A DNA stretch of 64,000 bases, from NCBI RefSeq assembly GCF_029338195.1, contig NZ_CP119779.1:558001-622000 (forward strand), written 5' to 3'. The notes below the pieces were generated by a model. The model saw only the letters and a program-made list of their open reading frames with translations. It did no database searches and was not told the origin of the DNA. Below are positions 8,928 to 17,506 of this stretch, one piece after another. The translations under genes and the position numbers were made by a program. Position 1 is the stretch's first letter. Every line of letters begins with the position of its first letter. Origin of the DNA: Haloarcula litorea. GTDB taxonomy: Archaea > Halobacteriota > Halobacteria > Halobacteriales > Haloarculaceae.

Positions 8928-9695
8928 TCACTCGTCGGACGGGAGTGCGTAGCAGGCGGTGCCGACGACCAGGTACCCGACGCCGGCGTCCCGGAGGGCC
9001 TGCGCCGTCGCGGCGGGGAGCGTCGACCCGTCCGTGTCGTAGTGTGCCCGTTCGATGGCCGCGTGGTGTGACTCGCCGAGGGCGAGTGGCGCGAGCGTGG
9101 GACAGTGCTCGTCGTCGGTCGGCCGCAGGGTGTGCACCTGCTCGTAGCCGAAGTCGGCGTGCCGTGTCCGCTCGAAGGCGTAGTACGTGCCGTTGGCCGC
9201 GAGGACGGTCCCGTTCGGCCGGTAGCCGCCCGCCGCCGAGGCGAAGGTGTACTCGCCCGACTCGATTGCCGAGCGGGCGTCCTCGCGGTGGTCGGCCGGC
9301 AGGGCCGAGACGTTCACGACGGTCTCGTTCCCCGGGTCGTCGACCGCCGACACGTCGTAGGTGTTCTCGTAGCCGCCGCCGCGCTGTTCGGTGTCGATCC
9401 GGTAGCCGGTCCCGTCGACGGTGAGACAGCCGAACGCGGCGAGGGGCTCCCAGACGCTCTCGCCGCCGACGGTCGTCGGGGCGTCGTCGGCCGCCAGCCG
9501 GACCGAGGCGGCCGCGTCGGGCAGCAGACCGACCGTGGCGGTGAACGGGACGGTGTCGGGCGGCACGGTCGAGAACGGGACGGGAGCCGGCGTGGGGGTC
9601 TGCGTCGCCGTCGCGTCGTCGCCGGGCCGGTCGAGACCGGCACAGCCGCCGAGGGCGGCGGCGAGGCTGGCGACGACCGCGCGTCTGGAGGGCAT
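8928..9695 (-). CDS. Tat-type lipoprotein, unknown function
   Basis: 255 residues. The N-terminus MPSRRAVVASLAAALGGCAG combines a twin-arginine motif (SRRAVV) with a lipobox ending in Cys (about 18), so it is probably exported folded and lipid-anchored. A Thr/Pro linker precedes a domain with AFGCLTVDGTGYRIDT, several Asn-X-Thr/Ser glycosylation sites and a C-terminal YLVVGTACYALPSDE. Two Cys residues in the mature part could pair. I do not recognise the domain. Neighbours are hmgA downstream and a divergent amidohydrolase upstream. Confidence 0.7.
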   Translation of the reverse strand: MPSRRAVVASLAAALGGCAGLDRPGDDATATQTPTPAPVPFSTVPPDTVPFTATVGLLPDAAASVRLAADDAPTTVGGESVWEPLAAFGCLTVDGTGYRIDTEQRGGGYENTYDVSAVDDPGNETVVNVSALPADHREDARSAIESGEYTFASAAGGYRPNGTVLAANGTYYAFERTRHADFGYEQVHTLRPTDDEHCPTLAPLALGESHHAAIERAHYDTDGSTLPAATAQALRDAGVGYLVVGTACYALPSDE

Positions 9696-9835
9696 CAGCG
9701 GACCGACCGGAGGGCGGGGCAAGTGTCTTGGGGTGTCTGTGGGGAGCAGCCCCTCGCCCGTGCGGAACCGGTTCGGGCGACCGCCGCCGGACGGGTCGGA
9801 GGAACGGTTTTCTCCCCCGCCCCACTGGCTCCCGT

Positions 9836-11350
9836 ATGGCCGATCGCGTGTTCACGAACTGCGAGGTCCGCCCGCGCCCCGGATCGGGGGAGACGGCCCG
9901 AGCCGTCGCCGTCACCGGCGATCGGATCGCCGCCGTCGGCGACCCGGACGAGATCGCACCGGCGAGCGCCGAGCGCGTCGACTGCGGCGGCGGGGTCCTC
10001 CTGCCGGGCTTCGTCGACGCCCACACCCACCTCGACGTGGTGGGGCGCAGGGCCGTCGAGGCCGACCTCGGCGGGGCCGACGGGCCGGACGACTGCGTCC
10101 ACCGCCTCCTGGCGGCCGACGACGGCGACGGCTGGCTGCTGGGGTTCGGCTACGACGAGGGCGAGTGGGGCGGCCGGCGGCTCCGTGCCGCCGACCTCGA
10201 CGCGGCGAGCACCGAGCGGCCGGTGGCGGCGTTCCGCGAGGACCTCCACACGGTGTCGGTCAACCACGCCGCGCTGGATCGGCTGGACCTCCCGGAGAGC
10301 GGCGTCGAGCGCGAGGACGGCGCGCCGACGGGCGTGCTCGTCGAGGAAGCCGCCGAGGCCGTCCTAGACGCCGTCGCGCCCGACCGCGAGCAGACCCGCG
10401 AGTACCTGCTGGCAGCCCAGGAGGTGGCACTCGCCGAGGGCGTCACGGCGGTCCACGACATGGTCCGGCGCTCGCACGCGCCGCGGGTGTACCGGGACCT
10501 CGATCTGAGTGGGGACCTCGCGTTGCGGGTCCGGCTGAACTACTGGCGGGACCACCTCGACGCCGTCCGCGAGGTGGGGCTGTCGACGAACCACGGGAGC
10601 GAGCGGGTCCGCACCGGCGCGATCAAGACGTTCGTCGACGGGGCACTCGGGTCGAGCACCGCCCGCCTGCGCGAGCCCTACAGCGACGGCGGCGACGAGG
10701 ACGTCGGCGAGTGGCGACTCCCGCCCGCGGAGCTCCGGGAGCTGGTCGCCGAGGTGGCCGACGCCGACCTGCAACTGGCCGCCCACGCCATCGGCGACGC
10801 GGCCGTCGAGGTGGTACTGGAGACGGTAGCGGACGCCGCTGGCGACGACGCGGCGGCCGCGCGCCACCGGGTCGAACACGCCGAGGTACTGACCGGCGAC
10901 CTGGTCGAGCGGCTGGCCGACAGCGACCTCGTGGTCTCCGCCCAGCCGAACTTCCACCGGTGGGCCGCGCCGGACGGCCTCTACGCCGACCGGCTCGGCG
11001 ACCGGCGCGTCGAGACCAACCGCTTCCGGGACCTGCTGGACGCCGGCGCGACGCTGGCCTTCGGCAGCGACTGTATGCCGCTGGGACCGCTGTACGGGAT
11101 CGAACGCGCCGTCACGGCCCCCGGGCCGGGCCAGCGACTCACCGTGGGCGAGGCGGTTCGTGCCTACACTCACGGCGGGGCCGTCGCGGGCTTCGACGAG
11201 GACCGGCTGGGGACCGTCGAGCCGGGGAAGCTGGCCGACTTCGCGGTGCTGGCCGAGTCGCCGTGGGCCGTCGGCGACGACGCCATCGCCGACGTCGACG
11301 TGACGCTGACCGTCTCCGGCGGCGAGGTCGTGTTCGACGACCGGCCCTGA
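9836..11350 (+). CDS. YtcJ/NfdA-type metal-dependent amidohydrolase
   Basis: A 504-residue member of the amidohydrolase superfamily. The N-terminal beta-sandwich ends in GGGVLLPGFVDAHTHLD (HxH ligands at about 61-63). An internal AIKTFVDGALGSSTA follows, with the Lys region typical of the YtcJ branch. Later are QLAAHAIGDAAVEVVLE, HRVEHAE and AFGSDCMPLGPL (the Asp ligand). The C-terminal GTVEPGKLADFAVL returns to the sandwich domain. Family members hydrolyse N-formyl or N-acyl amides, but the substrate is unknown. The downstream neighbour is a decayed phosphatase on the other strand. Confidence 0.88.
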   Translation: MADRVFTNCEVRPRPGSGETARAVAVTGDRIAAVGDPDEIAPASAERVDCGGGVLLPGFVDAHTHLDVVGRRAVEADLGGADGPDDCVHRLLAADDGDGWLLGFGYDEGEWGGRRLRAADLDAASTERPVAAFREDLHTVSVNHAALDRLDLPESGVEREDGAPTGVLVEEAAEAVLDAVAPDREQTREYLLAAQEVALAEGVTAVHDMVRRSHAPRVYRDLDLSGDLALRVRLNYWRDHLDAVREVGLSTNHGSERVRTGAIKTFVDGALGSSTARLREPYSDGGDEDVGEWRLPPAELRELVAEVADADLQLAAHAIGDAAVEVVLETVADAAGDDAAAARHRVEHAEVLTGDLVERLADSDLVVSAQPNFHRWAAPDGLYADRLGDRRVETNRFRDLLDAGATLAFGSDCMPLGPLYGIERAVTAPGPGQRLTVGEAVRAYTHGGAVAGFDEDRLGTVEPGKLADFAVLAESPWAVGDDAIADVDVTLTVSGGEVVFDDRP

Positions 11351-11352
11351 CC

Positions 11353-12027
11353 TCAGTCCAGTCGCTTCGGGGCGTACGCGTCGGCGGGACAGCGGGAGCG
11401 CGCGGCCGCCGGGCCGCGTCCGCCGAGTCGACGGTCTTGTCGACGGCGTAGGCGGTGTACGTGCAGGCCTCGGGGGTGAACTCGACGGTCGCGTACCCCC
11501 AGTCGTGGCTGTCGAAGAACGCGACGTGGGGGTTGAGCCGTCGGACGTCCCGCTGAACGAGACGGCGGACCCTGGGGTCGTCCGAGAGATCGAGCAGTTC
11601 TCTCAGGTTCTGGCTGGTGGCCGCGGGCGTCGTGAACTCGACGCCGTAGCGGCGATTCCCCTCGATGGTGCCCGCCAGCGCCGTGTGCACGTCGCCGGTC
11701 AGCGCCACCAGCGCGGCGTCGTCCTCGTCGGCGGCCCGCAGGACTCCGTCGCGCTCGACCGGGAACGCGTCCCAGGCGTTGAGGAAGTCGATCCCGGGCA
11801 GTTCGAGGGGGAAGCCCATCGCCAGCACCTCGTTGGCCCAGCCGGCCCACGTCGCGTCGCAGTCGGCCAGCCGGCCGGTGAACCACTCCGCTGGCGCTCC
11901 CCGAGTATCGTCTCGGTCAGGTCGTCGTCGGCCGCCGGGAGCGACCCCGCGGCCCGGGCGCGTGCGACCGTGCGGCGGCCGCGAGAACCGTCCGTCGGCC
12001 CTCGTCGATCCCGTCGGTGGGTCCCAT
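11353..12027 (-). pseudogene. Decayed PhoD-family alkaline phosphatase (Tat N-terminus plus C-terminal third)
   Basis: Four pieces of one PhoD-type protein lie in order but in three reading frames. An N-terminal MGPTDGIDEGRRTVLAAAA resembles a Tat signal. GSLPAADDDLTETILGE follows in a second frame. EWFTGRLADCDATWAGWANE through VALTGDVHTALAG, HVAFFDSHDWGYATVEF and TAYAVDKTVDSADA are in a third frame. A C-terminal PADAYAPKRLD is back in the first. The metal-binding N-terminal two thirds of the catalytic domain are missing. A large internal deletion plus at least two frameshifts make it inactive. Intact PhoD proteins are exported phosphodiesterases/phosphatases of about 500-550 residues. Confidence 0.8.
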
Positions 12028-12178
12028 ACGGACCCGGTCGCACCTGTCTCGCAAAGTTGTCCGAGGGATAGCCGCGCCGTTCCCCGCGACAAGGCGAGCT
12101 TATCGGGCCGAGGCGGCGAGTCCGTGCTCCGTCGGTCTCCATCGGGGGCCATCGACCCGAGAGGGCATACACCGACCG

Positions 12179-12205
12179 GTATTGAAGATAAAATATTTTC
12201 AATAC
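12179..12205. promoter_or_regulatory. Palindromic operator-like element at the nadABC promoter
   Basis: GTATTGAA and TTCAATAC are perfect 8-bp inverted arms around an 11-nt AT-rich core (GATAAAATATT) that looks like the TATA box. A regulator bound here would compete with TBP/TFB. A second small palindrome (GTGAC-GA-GTCAC, 12216-12227) lies between it and the start. Repression of NAD synthesis is a reasonable inference; the regulator is not identified in this window. Confidence 0.6.
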
Positions 12206-12244
12206 TGAGTTCTGAGTGACGAGTCACACACAGGTGGCACAACC

Positions 12245-13375
12245 GTGGCAGAAATGGAAACGGCTGAGTTCGAAACCGACCTCAGTCTCTTCAAGTACGA
12301 CAACCTCGAACAGTTGCCCCCGGAGTACCGAGAGCTGAACGAAGACGAGCGAACGGAGCGCATCGAGCGGGCGCTCGGGGCGCTGGGCGACGACGTGGTC
12401 GTCCTGGGCCACAACTACCAGCGCCGCGAGATCGTCGAGCACGCCGACTTCGTCGGCGACTCCTACCAGTTGAGCAAGGAGGCCGCCGCCGCGGACGCCG
12501 ACTACGTGATCTTCGGCGGCGTGACGTTCATGGCCGAGTCCGCCGACGTCATCACGGGCGACGACCAGAGCGTCATCCTGCCGTCGATGGAGGCCTCCTG
12601 CCCGATGGCCGGGATGGCCGAGGCCCTGCAAGTCGACGCCGCGTGGGCGGAACTGACCGCGGCGACCGACGAGGAGATCGTCCCGGTCACGTACATGAAC
12701 AGCTACGCCGATCTGAAGGCCTTCTGTGCCGAACAGGGCGGACTGGTCTGTACGTCCTCGAACGCCGCCGACGCCTTCGAGTACGCGCTCGAACGGGGCG
12801 ACAAGGTCCTCTTTCTCCCGGACAAGCACCTCGGGGAGAACACGGCCCACCGGCTCGGGATGGGAGACGAGATCGTCGAGTGGGACCCCTGGGACCCCGA
12901 GAGCACCAGCGCCGCGGAGGCCGTCGAGCACGACGTCGTCCTCTGGGAGGGGTACTGTCAGGTCCACGAGCGGTTCCGCGAGTCCCACGTCGAGGGGATT
13001 CGCGCCGACCACCCCGACGCCAACGTCATCGTCCACCCCGAGTGCCGCCGGGAGGTCGTCGAGGCCGCCGACGTGAGCGGGTCGACGGCGACCATCTGCG
13101 AGACCGTCGCCGAGGCCGACCCCGGCGACACCTGGGCCGTCGGCACGGAGATCCACCTGACGAACCACCTCCAGCGGTGGCACCCCGAGGTGAACGTCCT
13201 GCCGCTGTGTGGCGACGCCTGTATGGACTGCAACGCGATGCGACAGATCGACCCGAACTACCTGGCGTGGGTGCTGGAGGAGTTGGTCGCCGGGCGCGAG
13301 CGCAACGTGATCGAGGTCGCGCCCGAGGAGAAGGAACTGGCACAGGTCGCGCTCGACCGGATGCTGGAGATCTGA
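12245..13375 (+). CDS. nadA: Quinolinate synthase A
   Basis: Condenses iminoaspartate (from NadB) with dihydroxyacetone phosphate to quinolinate using a [4Fe-4S] cluster. The protein shows VVVLGHNYQRREIVEHADFVGDS near the N-terminus and the cluster cysteines in MEASCPMAGMA, HPECRREV and LCGDACMDCNAM. The start is either GTG (MAEMETAEF, used here, 376 residues) or the ATG three codons later. It is first in nadA-nadB-nadC, with 2 nt between its stop and the nadB start, and has the palindrome-containing promoter upstream. Confidence 0.96.
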   Translation: MAEMETAEFETDLSLFKYDNLEQLPPEYRELNEDERTERIERALGALGDDVVVLGHNYQRREIVEHADFVGDSYQLSKEAAAADADYVIFGGVTFMAESADVITGDDQSVILPSMEASCPMAGMAEALQVDAAWAELTAATDEEIVPVTYMNSYADLKAFCAEQGGLVCTSSNAADAFEYALERGDKVLFLPDKHLGENTAHRLGMGDEIVEWDPWDPESTSAAEAVEHDVVLWEGYCQVHERFRESHVEGIRADHPDANVIVHPECRREVVEAADVSGSTATICETVAEADPGDTWAVGTEIHLTNHLQRWHPEVNVLPLCGDACMDCNAMRQIDPNYLAWVLEELVAGRERNVIEVAPEEKELAQVALDRMLEI

Positions 13376-13377
13376 CC

Positions 13378-14961
13378 ATGGCGGACACGTCCGACGTGCT
13401 CGTCGTCGGGTCCGGCATCGCCGGGCTGGCGGCGGCACTCGCGGCCGCACGGAACGGGAGCGACGTGACGCTGGCGACGAAGGCGACCCGGCCCGAGGGC
13501 GCGTCCTCGTGGTGGGCCCGGGGCGGCATCGCCGTCTCGCGGGACGACCCCGAACAGTTCAAGCGGGACATCCTCGCGGCCAGCGACGACACCGCCGACC
13601 CCGGCGCGGTGGACGTGCTGGTCGAGAACGCGAACGACGCCGTCGAGGACGTCCTGTTCGAGACGCTCGATATCCAGTTCGACCGCGTCGAGCGACGCTC
13701 GACGGAGGCGGACGAGCGGGCGGCGACGCCCGCGAGTCGCGCGGCGCTCGATTACACCCGGGAGGCCGCCCACAGCGAGGACCGCATCCTCCACGTCGAC
13801 GCGGCGACGGGCCGGCACGTCCACGTCCCGTTCCTGAACCACGTCGACGACCGCCCGGACGTCGATCTGCTGGACGACACCGCCGCGCTCGACCTGCTCC
13901 GCCACGAGGGGCGGGTCCACGGCGCGATGCTGGAGTCGGACGGCGAGGTGTGGCCCCACTTCGCCGGCGGCGTCGTCCTGGCGACCGGCGGCATCGGCGA
14001 CCTCTACCCGCGGACGACCAACCCCGATCACGCGACCGGCGACGGCGTGGCGATGGCCGCGCTGGCCGGCGCGGACGTGGCGGACATGGAGTACGTGCAG
14101 TTCCACCCGACGGCGTGTGTCAGCGATCCACCCCGTGGTTCGAACGGCAGCGGTGAAGCCGCCGGCGGCGACGGCGTCGCCTTCCTCGTCAGCGAGGCGG
14201 TCCGCGGCGAGGGGGCGCTCCTGCGCAACGGCGACGGCGAGCGGTTCATGCCCGACTACCACGAGGCCGCCGAACTCGCGCCCCGGGACGTGGTCGCCCG
14301 CGCCGTCCAGACGGAACGCGAGGCCACCGGCGAGGTGCTGCTGGACGTCTCGCCGGTCGAGTTCGCCGACGAGTTCCCCGGGCTCGCCGAGCGCTGCGCG
14401 GACCACGATGTCGACTGGACCGACGGCATCCCGGTCGCGCCGGCCGAGCACTTCCTCTGTGGCGGCGTCGCGGTCGACGACCGGGGCCGGACGAGCCTCG
14501 GCCGGCTGTACGCCGTCGGGGAGTGTGCCCGGACGGGCGTCCACGGCGCGAACCGGCTGGCCTCCACGTCGCTGCTGGAGGGGCTGGTCTGGGGACTGCG
14601 GGCGGGCGAGGACGCCGCCGGCCGCTCGGTCGAGCGCATCGAGGCCCCGGACCTGCTGGAGCGGGACCCCGACCTGCCGGACGCCTTCGCCCGCGAGAAG
14701 TTCCACCGCCTGCGCCGGGTGATGGACGAGCGGTTGGGCGTCGAGCGCGACCCCGACGAGCTCGGACGGGCGATGGCCGTCCTCCGCCGGCTCAAAGGCG
14801 AGGTCGACGCCTACGTCCGCACCCGGACCTCGCGGTCGCTGTACGAACTGCGCAACGCGAGCGTGACGGCGCTGCTGGTCGCCCGCCACGCCGCCGACAA
14901 CGACGAGAGCGTCGGCACGCACAACCTCGTGGACGGGGGAGCCACTCCCGCGGACGACTGA
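13378..14961 (+). CDS. nadB: L-aspartate oxidase
   Basis: FAD enzyme oxidising L-aspartate to iminoaspartate for NadA. The 527-residue protein opens with the dinucleotide-binding VLVVGSGIAGLAAALAAARNG. It has SSWWARGGIAV, the catalytic-type EYVQFHPTAC and GGVAVDDRGRTSLGRLYAVGECA. GVHGANRLASTSLLEGLVWG follows, and the helical C-terminal domain ends in SLYELRNASVTALLVA. About 15 residues after QFHPTAC are Gly/Ser-rich (SNGSGEAAGGDG), probably a surface loop. It sits in the middle of the nad operon, with its stop overlapping the nadC start by 1 nt (TGATG). Confidence 0.97.
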   Translation: MADTSDVLVVGSGIAGLAAALAAARNGSDVTLATKATRPEGASSWWARGGIAVSRDDPEQFKRDILAASDDTADPGAVDVLVENANDAVEDVLFETLDIQFDRVERRSTEADERAATPASRAALDYTREAAHSEDRILHVDAATGRHVHVPFLNHVDDRPDVDLLDDTAALDLLRHEGRVHGAMLESDGEVWPHFAGGVVLATGGIGDLYPRTTNPDHATGDGVAMAALAGADVADMEYVQFHPTACVSDPPRGSNGSGEAAGGDGVAFLVSEAVRGEGALLRNGDGERFMPDYHEAAELAPRDVVARAVQTEREATGEVLLDVSPVEFADEFPGLAERCADHDVDWTDGIPVAPAEHFLCGGVAVDDRGRTSLGRLYAVGECARTGVHGANRLASTSLLEGLVWGLRAGEDAAGRSVERIEAPDLLERDPDLPDAFAREKFHRLRRVMDERLGVERDPDELGRAMAVLRRLKGEVDAYVRTRTSRSLYELRNASVTALLVARHAADNDESVGTHNLVDGGATPADD

Positions 14962-15776
14962 TGATCCAGGACACAGACGTCGAACGGTGGCTCCGCGAGG
15001 ACGTGGGCCACCACGACGTGACCAACGACGTGCCCGGCGACACGGCGGGGCGACTGGTCGCCAAAGAGGAGGGCGTCCTCGCGGGGACCGACGCCGCGCG
15101 GGCGGTGTTCGACTACCTGGGCGTGACCGTCACCGACTGCGCCGACGACGGCACACGCGTCGAGCCCGGCGACGTCGTCCTCCGGGTCGACGGGCCGGCC
15201 CGTCAGGTCCTCCGGGGAGAGCGCGTCGCCGCGAACCTCGTCGGCCACGCCTCGGGGGTCGCCACGCGGACCCGCGCGGCCGTCGACGAGGCCCGGAGCG
15301 TCGACGACGCGGTGCGGGTCGCGGCCACCCGGAAGACGACGCCCGGCCTGCGGGGGGTCGAGAAGCGCGCCGTCGCCGCCGGCGGCGGGGACACCCACCG
15401 GCTGGACCTCTCGCACATGGTGATGGTCAAGGACAACCACATCGCCGAACTGGGGCTGGAGGACGCCGTCGCCCAATTCCGCGAGCGGGCCTCCTTCGCC
15501 ACGAAGCTGGACGTGGAGGTCGAGCGGCCCGCGGACGCCCCGCGTGCCGTGGCGGCGGGGGCCGACGTCGTCCTGCTGGACAACATGAGCGTCGCCGAGA
15601 CCGAACGGGCGGTCGACCTCGTCGCGGCGGCCGACGGCGAGGCACTCACCGAGGCCAGCGGCGGCATCACCGTCGAGACGGCGGCCGACTACGCGGCGAC
15701 CGGCGTCGACGTGCTCTCGATGGGGTCGCTGACTCACTCCGCGCCGGCGCTCGACTGCTCGTTCCGGACCGGCTAA
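14961..15776 (+). CDS. nadC: Nicotinate-nucleotide pyrophosphorylase (carboxylating)
   Basis: Converts quinolinate and PRPP to nicotinate mononucleotide, joining de novo NAD synthesis to the common pathway. The 271-residue protein contains the family blocks GERVAANLVGHASGVATRTR, ATRKTTPGLRGVEKRAV, HRLDLSHMVMVKDNHI, EVERPADAP and VVLLDNMSV. EASGGITVETAADYAATGVDVLSMG completes the phosphate-binding end. It is third in the operon. Its TAA stop lies inside the stem of a hairpin followed by T5, so termination is immediate. Confidence 0.97.
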   Translation: MIQDTDVERWLREDVGHHDVTNDVPGDTAGRLVAKEEGVLAGTDAARAVFDYLGVTVTDCADDGTRVEPGDVVLRVDGPARQVLRGERVAANLVGHASGVATRTRAAVDEARSVDDAVRVAATRKTTPGLRGVEKRAVAAGGGDTHRLDLSHMVMVKDNHIAELGLEDAVAQFRERASFATKLDVEVERPADAPRAVAAGADVVLLDNMSVAETERAVDLVAAADGEALTEASGGITVETAADYAATGVDVLSMGSLTHSAPALDCSFRTG

Positions 15777-15799
15777 CAGTAGTTGTTAGCGCGATTTTT
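15772..15799 (+). terminator. nadABC terminator: hairpin over the nadC stop plus T5
   Basis: GCTAACA and TGTTAGC form a perfect 7-bp stem with a 5-nt loop, followed 4 nt later by TTTTT. The TAA stop of nadC lies inside the 5' arm. This is the second terminator in the window to overlap a stop codon (compare icd). Confidence 0.65.
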
Positions 15800-15923
15800 A
15801 CTCTGGTGCGTTTCCTGCAACTGAAACGGCCGGATTGGTGCGTACAGACAATCTGCTGAGCGAATTGCGGACTCGCGACAAGTCGGTACTGCTGATTCTG
15901 GTGGCGAAATCACTAACCCAACT

Positions 15924-15938
15924 GAATACGTTGTATTC
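15924..15938. promoter_or_regulatory. Probable VapB operator
   Basis: GAATAC-GTT-GTATTC is a perfect 6-bp inverted repeat ending 3 nt before the vapB ATG. VapB antitoxins, alone or with VapC, normally bind palindromes at their own promoter, so autoregulation is likely. The protein-DNA pairing is inferred from position. Confidence 0.55.
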
Positions 15939-15941
15939 GAT

Positions 15942-16169
15942 ATGAGCTCATCAATCCGAATCTCGGACGAAACGAAAGCGAAGCTGGAAGCCGTAAAGCG
16001 TGAAGACGAAACGTTCGACGAGTTACTGGACCGGCTCGCAATCACTCGGACAGAGGAAGACGTTCGGGAAATGGCTGGATTCGCTGAAGAGGGCATCGAG
16101 GAACACATGAAACAGAAACGTGAGGACCTCAACGACTCGTTTGAGGGCTGGACAACGGGCCCAGAATGA
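15942..16169 (+). CDS. vapB: VapB-family antitoxin
   Basis: A 75-residue protein of the archaeal VapB type. The N-terminal SSSIRISDETKAKLEAVKRE is the DNA-binding part, and DETFDELLDRLAITRTEEDV leads into the charged C-terminal tail that should wrap the toxin. Base composition is clearly less GC-rich than the neighbouring genes, as in mobile toxin-antitoxin modules. Its stop overlaps the vapC start by 4 nt (ATGA), and a palindrome lies directly before the start. Confidence 0.85.
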   Translation: MSSSIRISDETKAKLEAVKREDETFDELLDRLAITRTEEDVREMAGFAEEGIEEHMKQKREDLNDSFEGWTTGPE

Positions 16170-16573
16170 TTCTCCTCGACAATAATATCATCCGAAAGTA
16201 CGCCCGGCCGGACCCGGATGAAGCTGTTCTCAACTATCTATCGGAGCACCGAACTGAACCGTGGGGTATCTCAGCACTCGTCCTCTTCGAATTTCTGTCC
16301 TACTACGACACGCAGTCAAGACAGCGCACGCGGCGAAGCCAGCTGACACGGGCTGTCGACAACGTGGTCAGCTTCGATGCCGACACTGCAGCCGAGGCGG
16401 CCAGCATGGAGACCTCACTCGAAGCCGCCGGTGTCTCACTCGACGATGTTGATCTGCTCATAGCCGCGACAGCGCGTCAACACCAAGCGACGTTCGTGAC
16501 TGCCGACAGGGACGATTTCGACAAAACGCCGTTACACGAACTCATAGAGATCGACATCGTCAACACTTCCTAA
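16166..16573 (+). CDS. vapC: VapC-type PIN-domain ribonuclease toxin
   Basis: 135 residues of PIN fold: ILLDNNIIRKYARP (first acidic residue, Asp5), LVLFEFLSYY (Glu about 48), and DDVDLLIAATARQHQATFVTADRDDF containing the remaining Asp residues near 93 and 112. PIN toxins of this class cleave tRNA or rRNA and are neutralised by the cognate VapB. The target cannot be told from sequence. GC content is low compared with surrounding chromosomal genes, which suggests acquisition between nadC and the GNAT gene. Confidence 0.88.
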   Translation: MILLDNNIIRKYARPDPDEAVLNYLSEHRTEPWGISALVLFEFLSYYDTQSRQRTRRSQLTRAVDNVVSFDADTAAEAASMETSLEAAGVSLDDVDLLIAATARQHQATFVTADRDDFDKTPLHELIEIDIVNTS

Positions 16574-16693
16574 CTCCGTTTGTTTCGCGCCAATACGTTT
16601 GAGCTATCCGCTCACTACGCACGCCTACTGAACAGGCGTTTCATCCCTCTCACTGAATGAAGAAACCGTATTGGCAACTACTGCTGGACCGAC

Positions 16694-17425
16694 TCAGAGG
16701 TCCCGGGCGAGCATCGTCTCGTCGACGAGGTCGCCGTCGAGCTCGTAGTGGTCGGCCCGGACCGCCTCGACGGTCCACCCCGCGCCGAGCAGGAACTCGA
16801 TGGCCCGCTCGTTGCAGGCGGGGACGCTGTTGTACACCTTCCGGCAGCCGCGGGCGGCGGCCCACTCGACGCCCCGCTGGAGCAGGTGGCTCCCGATGCC
16901 GTGGCGGCGGTACTCCGAGAGGACGCCCAGCGTGAGTTCCGCCGTGTTCGAGAGGTGGTCGGCGTCGGGCGTCGTGACGTGGCACCAGCCGACCACGTCG
17001 TCCTCGACGGTGGCCACGAACAGGACCCGACACTCCGTCGGGTTCCGCCGGACGACGGTCTCCTCGTAGACCAGTCGGTCGGCGACGCTGCTGGCGACGA
17101 CGTAGCAACACTCGTCCGTGATCGTCCGGATGACGCCGACGACGCCCGAGATGTCGGCGGGTCGGGCGGGACGGATGGTGTAGGCCACGCCGGCCTCGCG
17201 GTGCTCGACGGCCTCGCCGCTGTCCAGCGCGACGACGAGGCGGCCCTCGTCGGTCTCCGCGAGGAGCGCGTCCCGCTTGAGGATCGCGAGGTGGTGCTGG
17301 AACGACTCCGGATCGGTCCCGACGGCGTCGGCGACGACCGAGGGCTCGACCGGGCCGTGGCGCTCGACGTACCGGTAGACTGTCCGGCGTTCGTCGTCGT
17401 CCGCCAGGTCCGTGGGGGACGCCAT
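16694..17425 (-). CDS. Winged-helix plus GNAT N-acetyltransferase
   Basis: 243 residues in two parts. The first 65 (TVYRYVERHGPVEPSVVADAVG, ESFQHHLAILKRDALLAET) read as a winged-helix DNA-binding domain. The rest is a GNAT acetyltransferase with TIRPARPADISGVVGVIRTI, ELTLGVLSEYRRHGIGSHLLQ (acetyl-CoA pyrophosphate loop) and YNSVPACNERAIEFLLGAGW. A regulator fused to an acetyltransferase could acetylate chromatin or metabolic partners at its target genes; that is inference. The acceptor substrate is unknown. Confidence 0.85.
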   Translation of the reverse strand: MASPTDLADDDERRTVYRYVERHGPVEPSVVADAVGTDPESFQHHLAILKRDALLAETDEGRLVVALDSGEAVEHREAGVAYTIRPARPADISGVVGVIRTITDECCYVVASSVADRLVYEETVVRRNPTECRVLFVATVEDDVVGWCHVTTPDADHLSNTAELTLGVLSEYRRHGIGSHLLQRGVEWAAARGCRKVYNSVPACNERAIEFLLGAGWTVEAVRADHYELDGDLVDETMLARDL

Positions 17426-17506
17426 TTGCGAGTAGTGGTCGCCCGAGTCCCATCAAACCGGGGGCTTCGCGAGGGACTTATCACCGTCGCCGACGGACGC
17501 CCGGCC

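Noticed and set aside
11139-12242. A 367-codon open frame that could be read as one protein
   Set aside because: Only its middle shows PhoD similarity; the ends in the same frame are Arg-rich out-of-frame reading, and the missing ends of PhoD are found in other frames. It is a pseudogene.
13258-14922. Very long open frame opposite nadB, and similar long frames opposite other genes (for example 42081-43688)
   Set aside because: In a genome of about 70 percent GC, antisense frames stay open by composition. Their translations lack the acidic halophile profile and any family motif.
15777-16683. CAGTAGTTG and CAACTACTG as inverted repeats flanking the VapBC module
   Set aside because: The left copy lies inside the nadC terminator stem-loop. 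The match is 9 bp with no further similarity, so it is probably chance.
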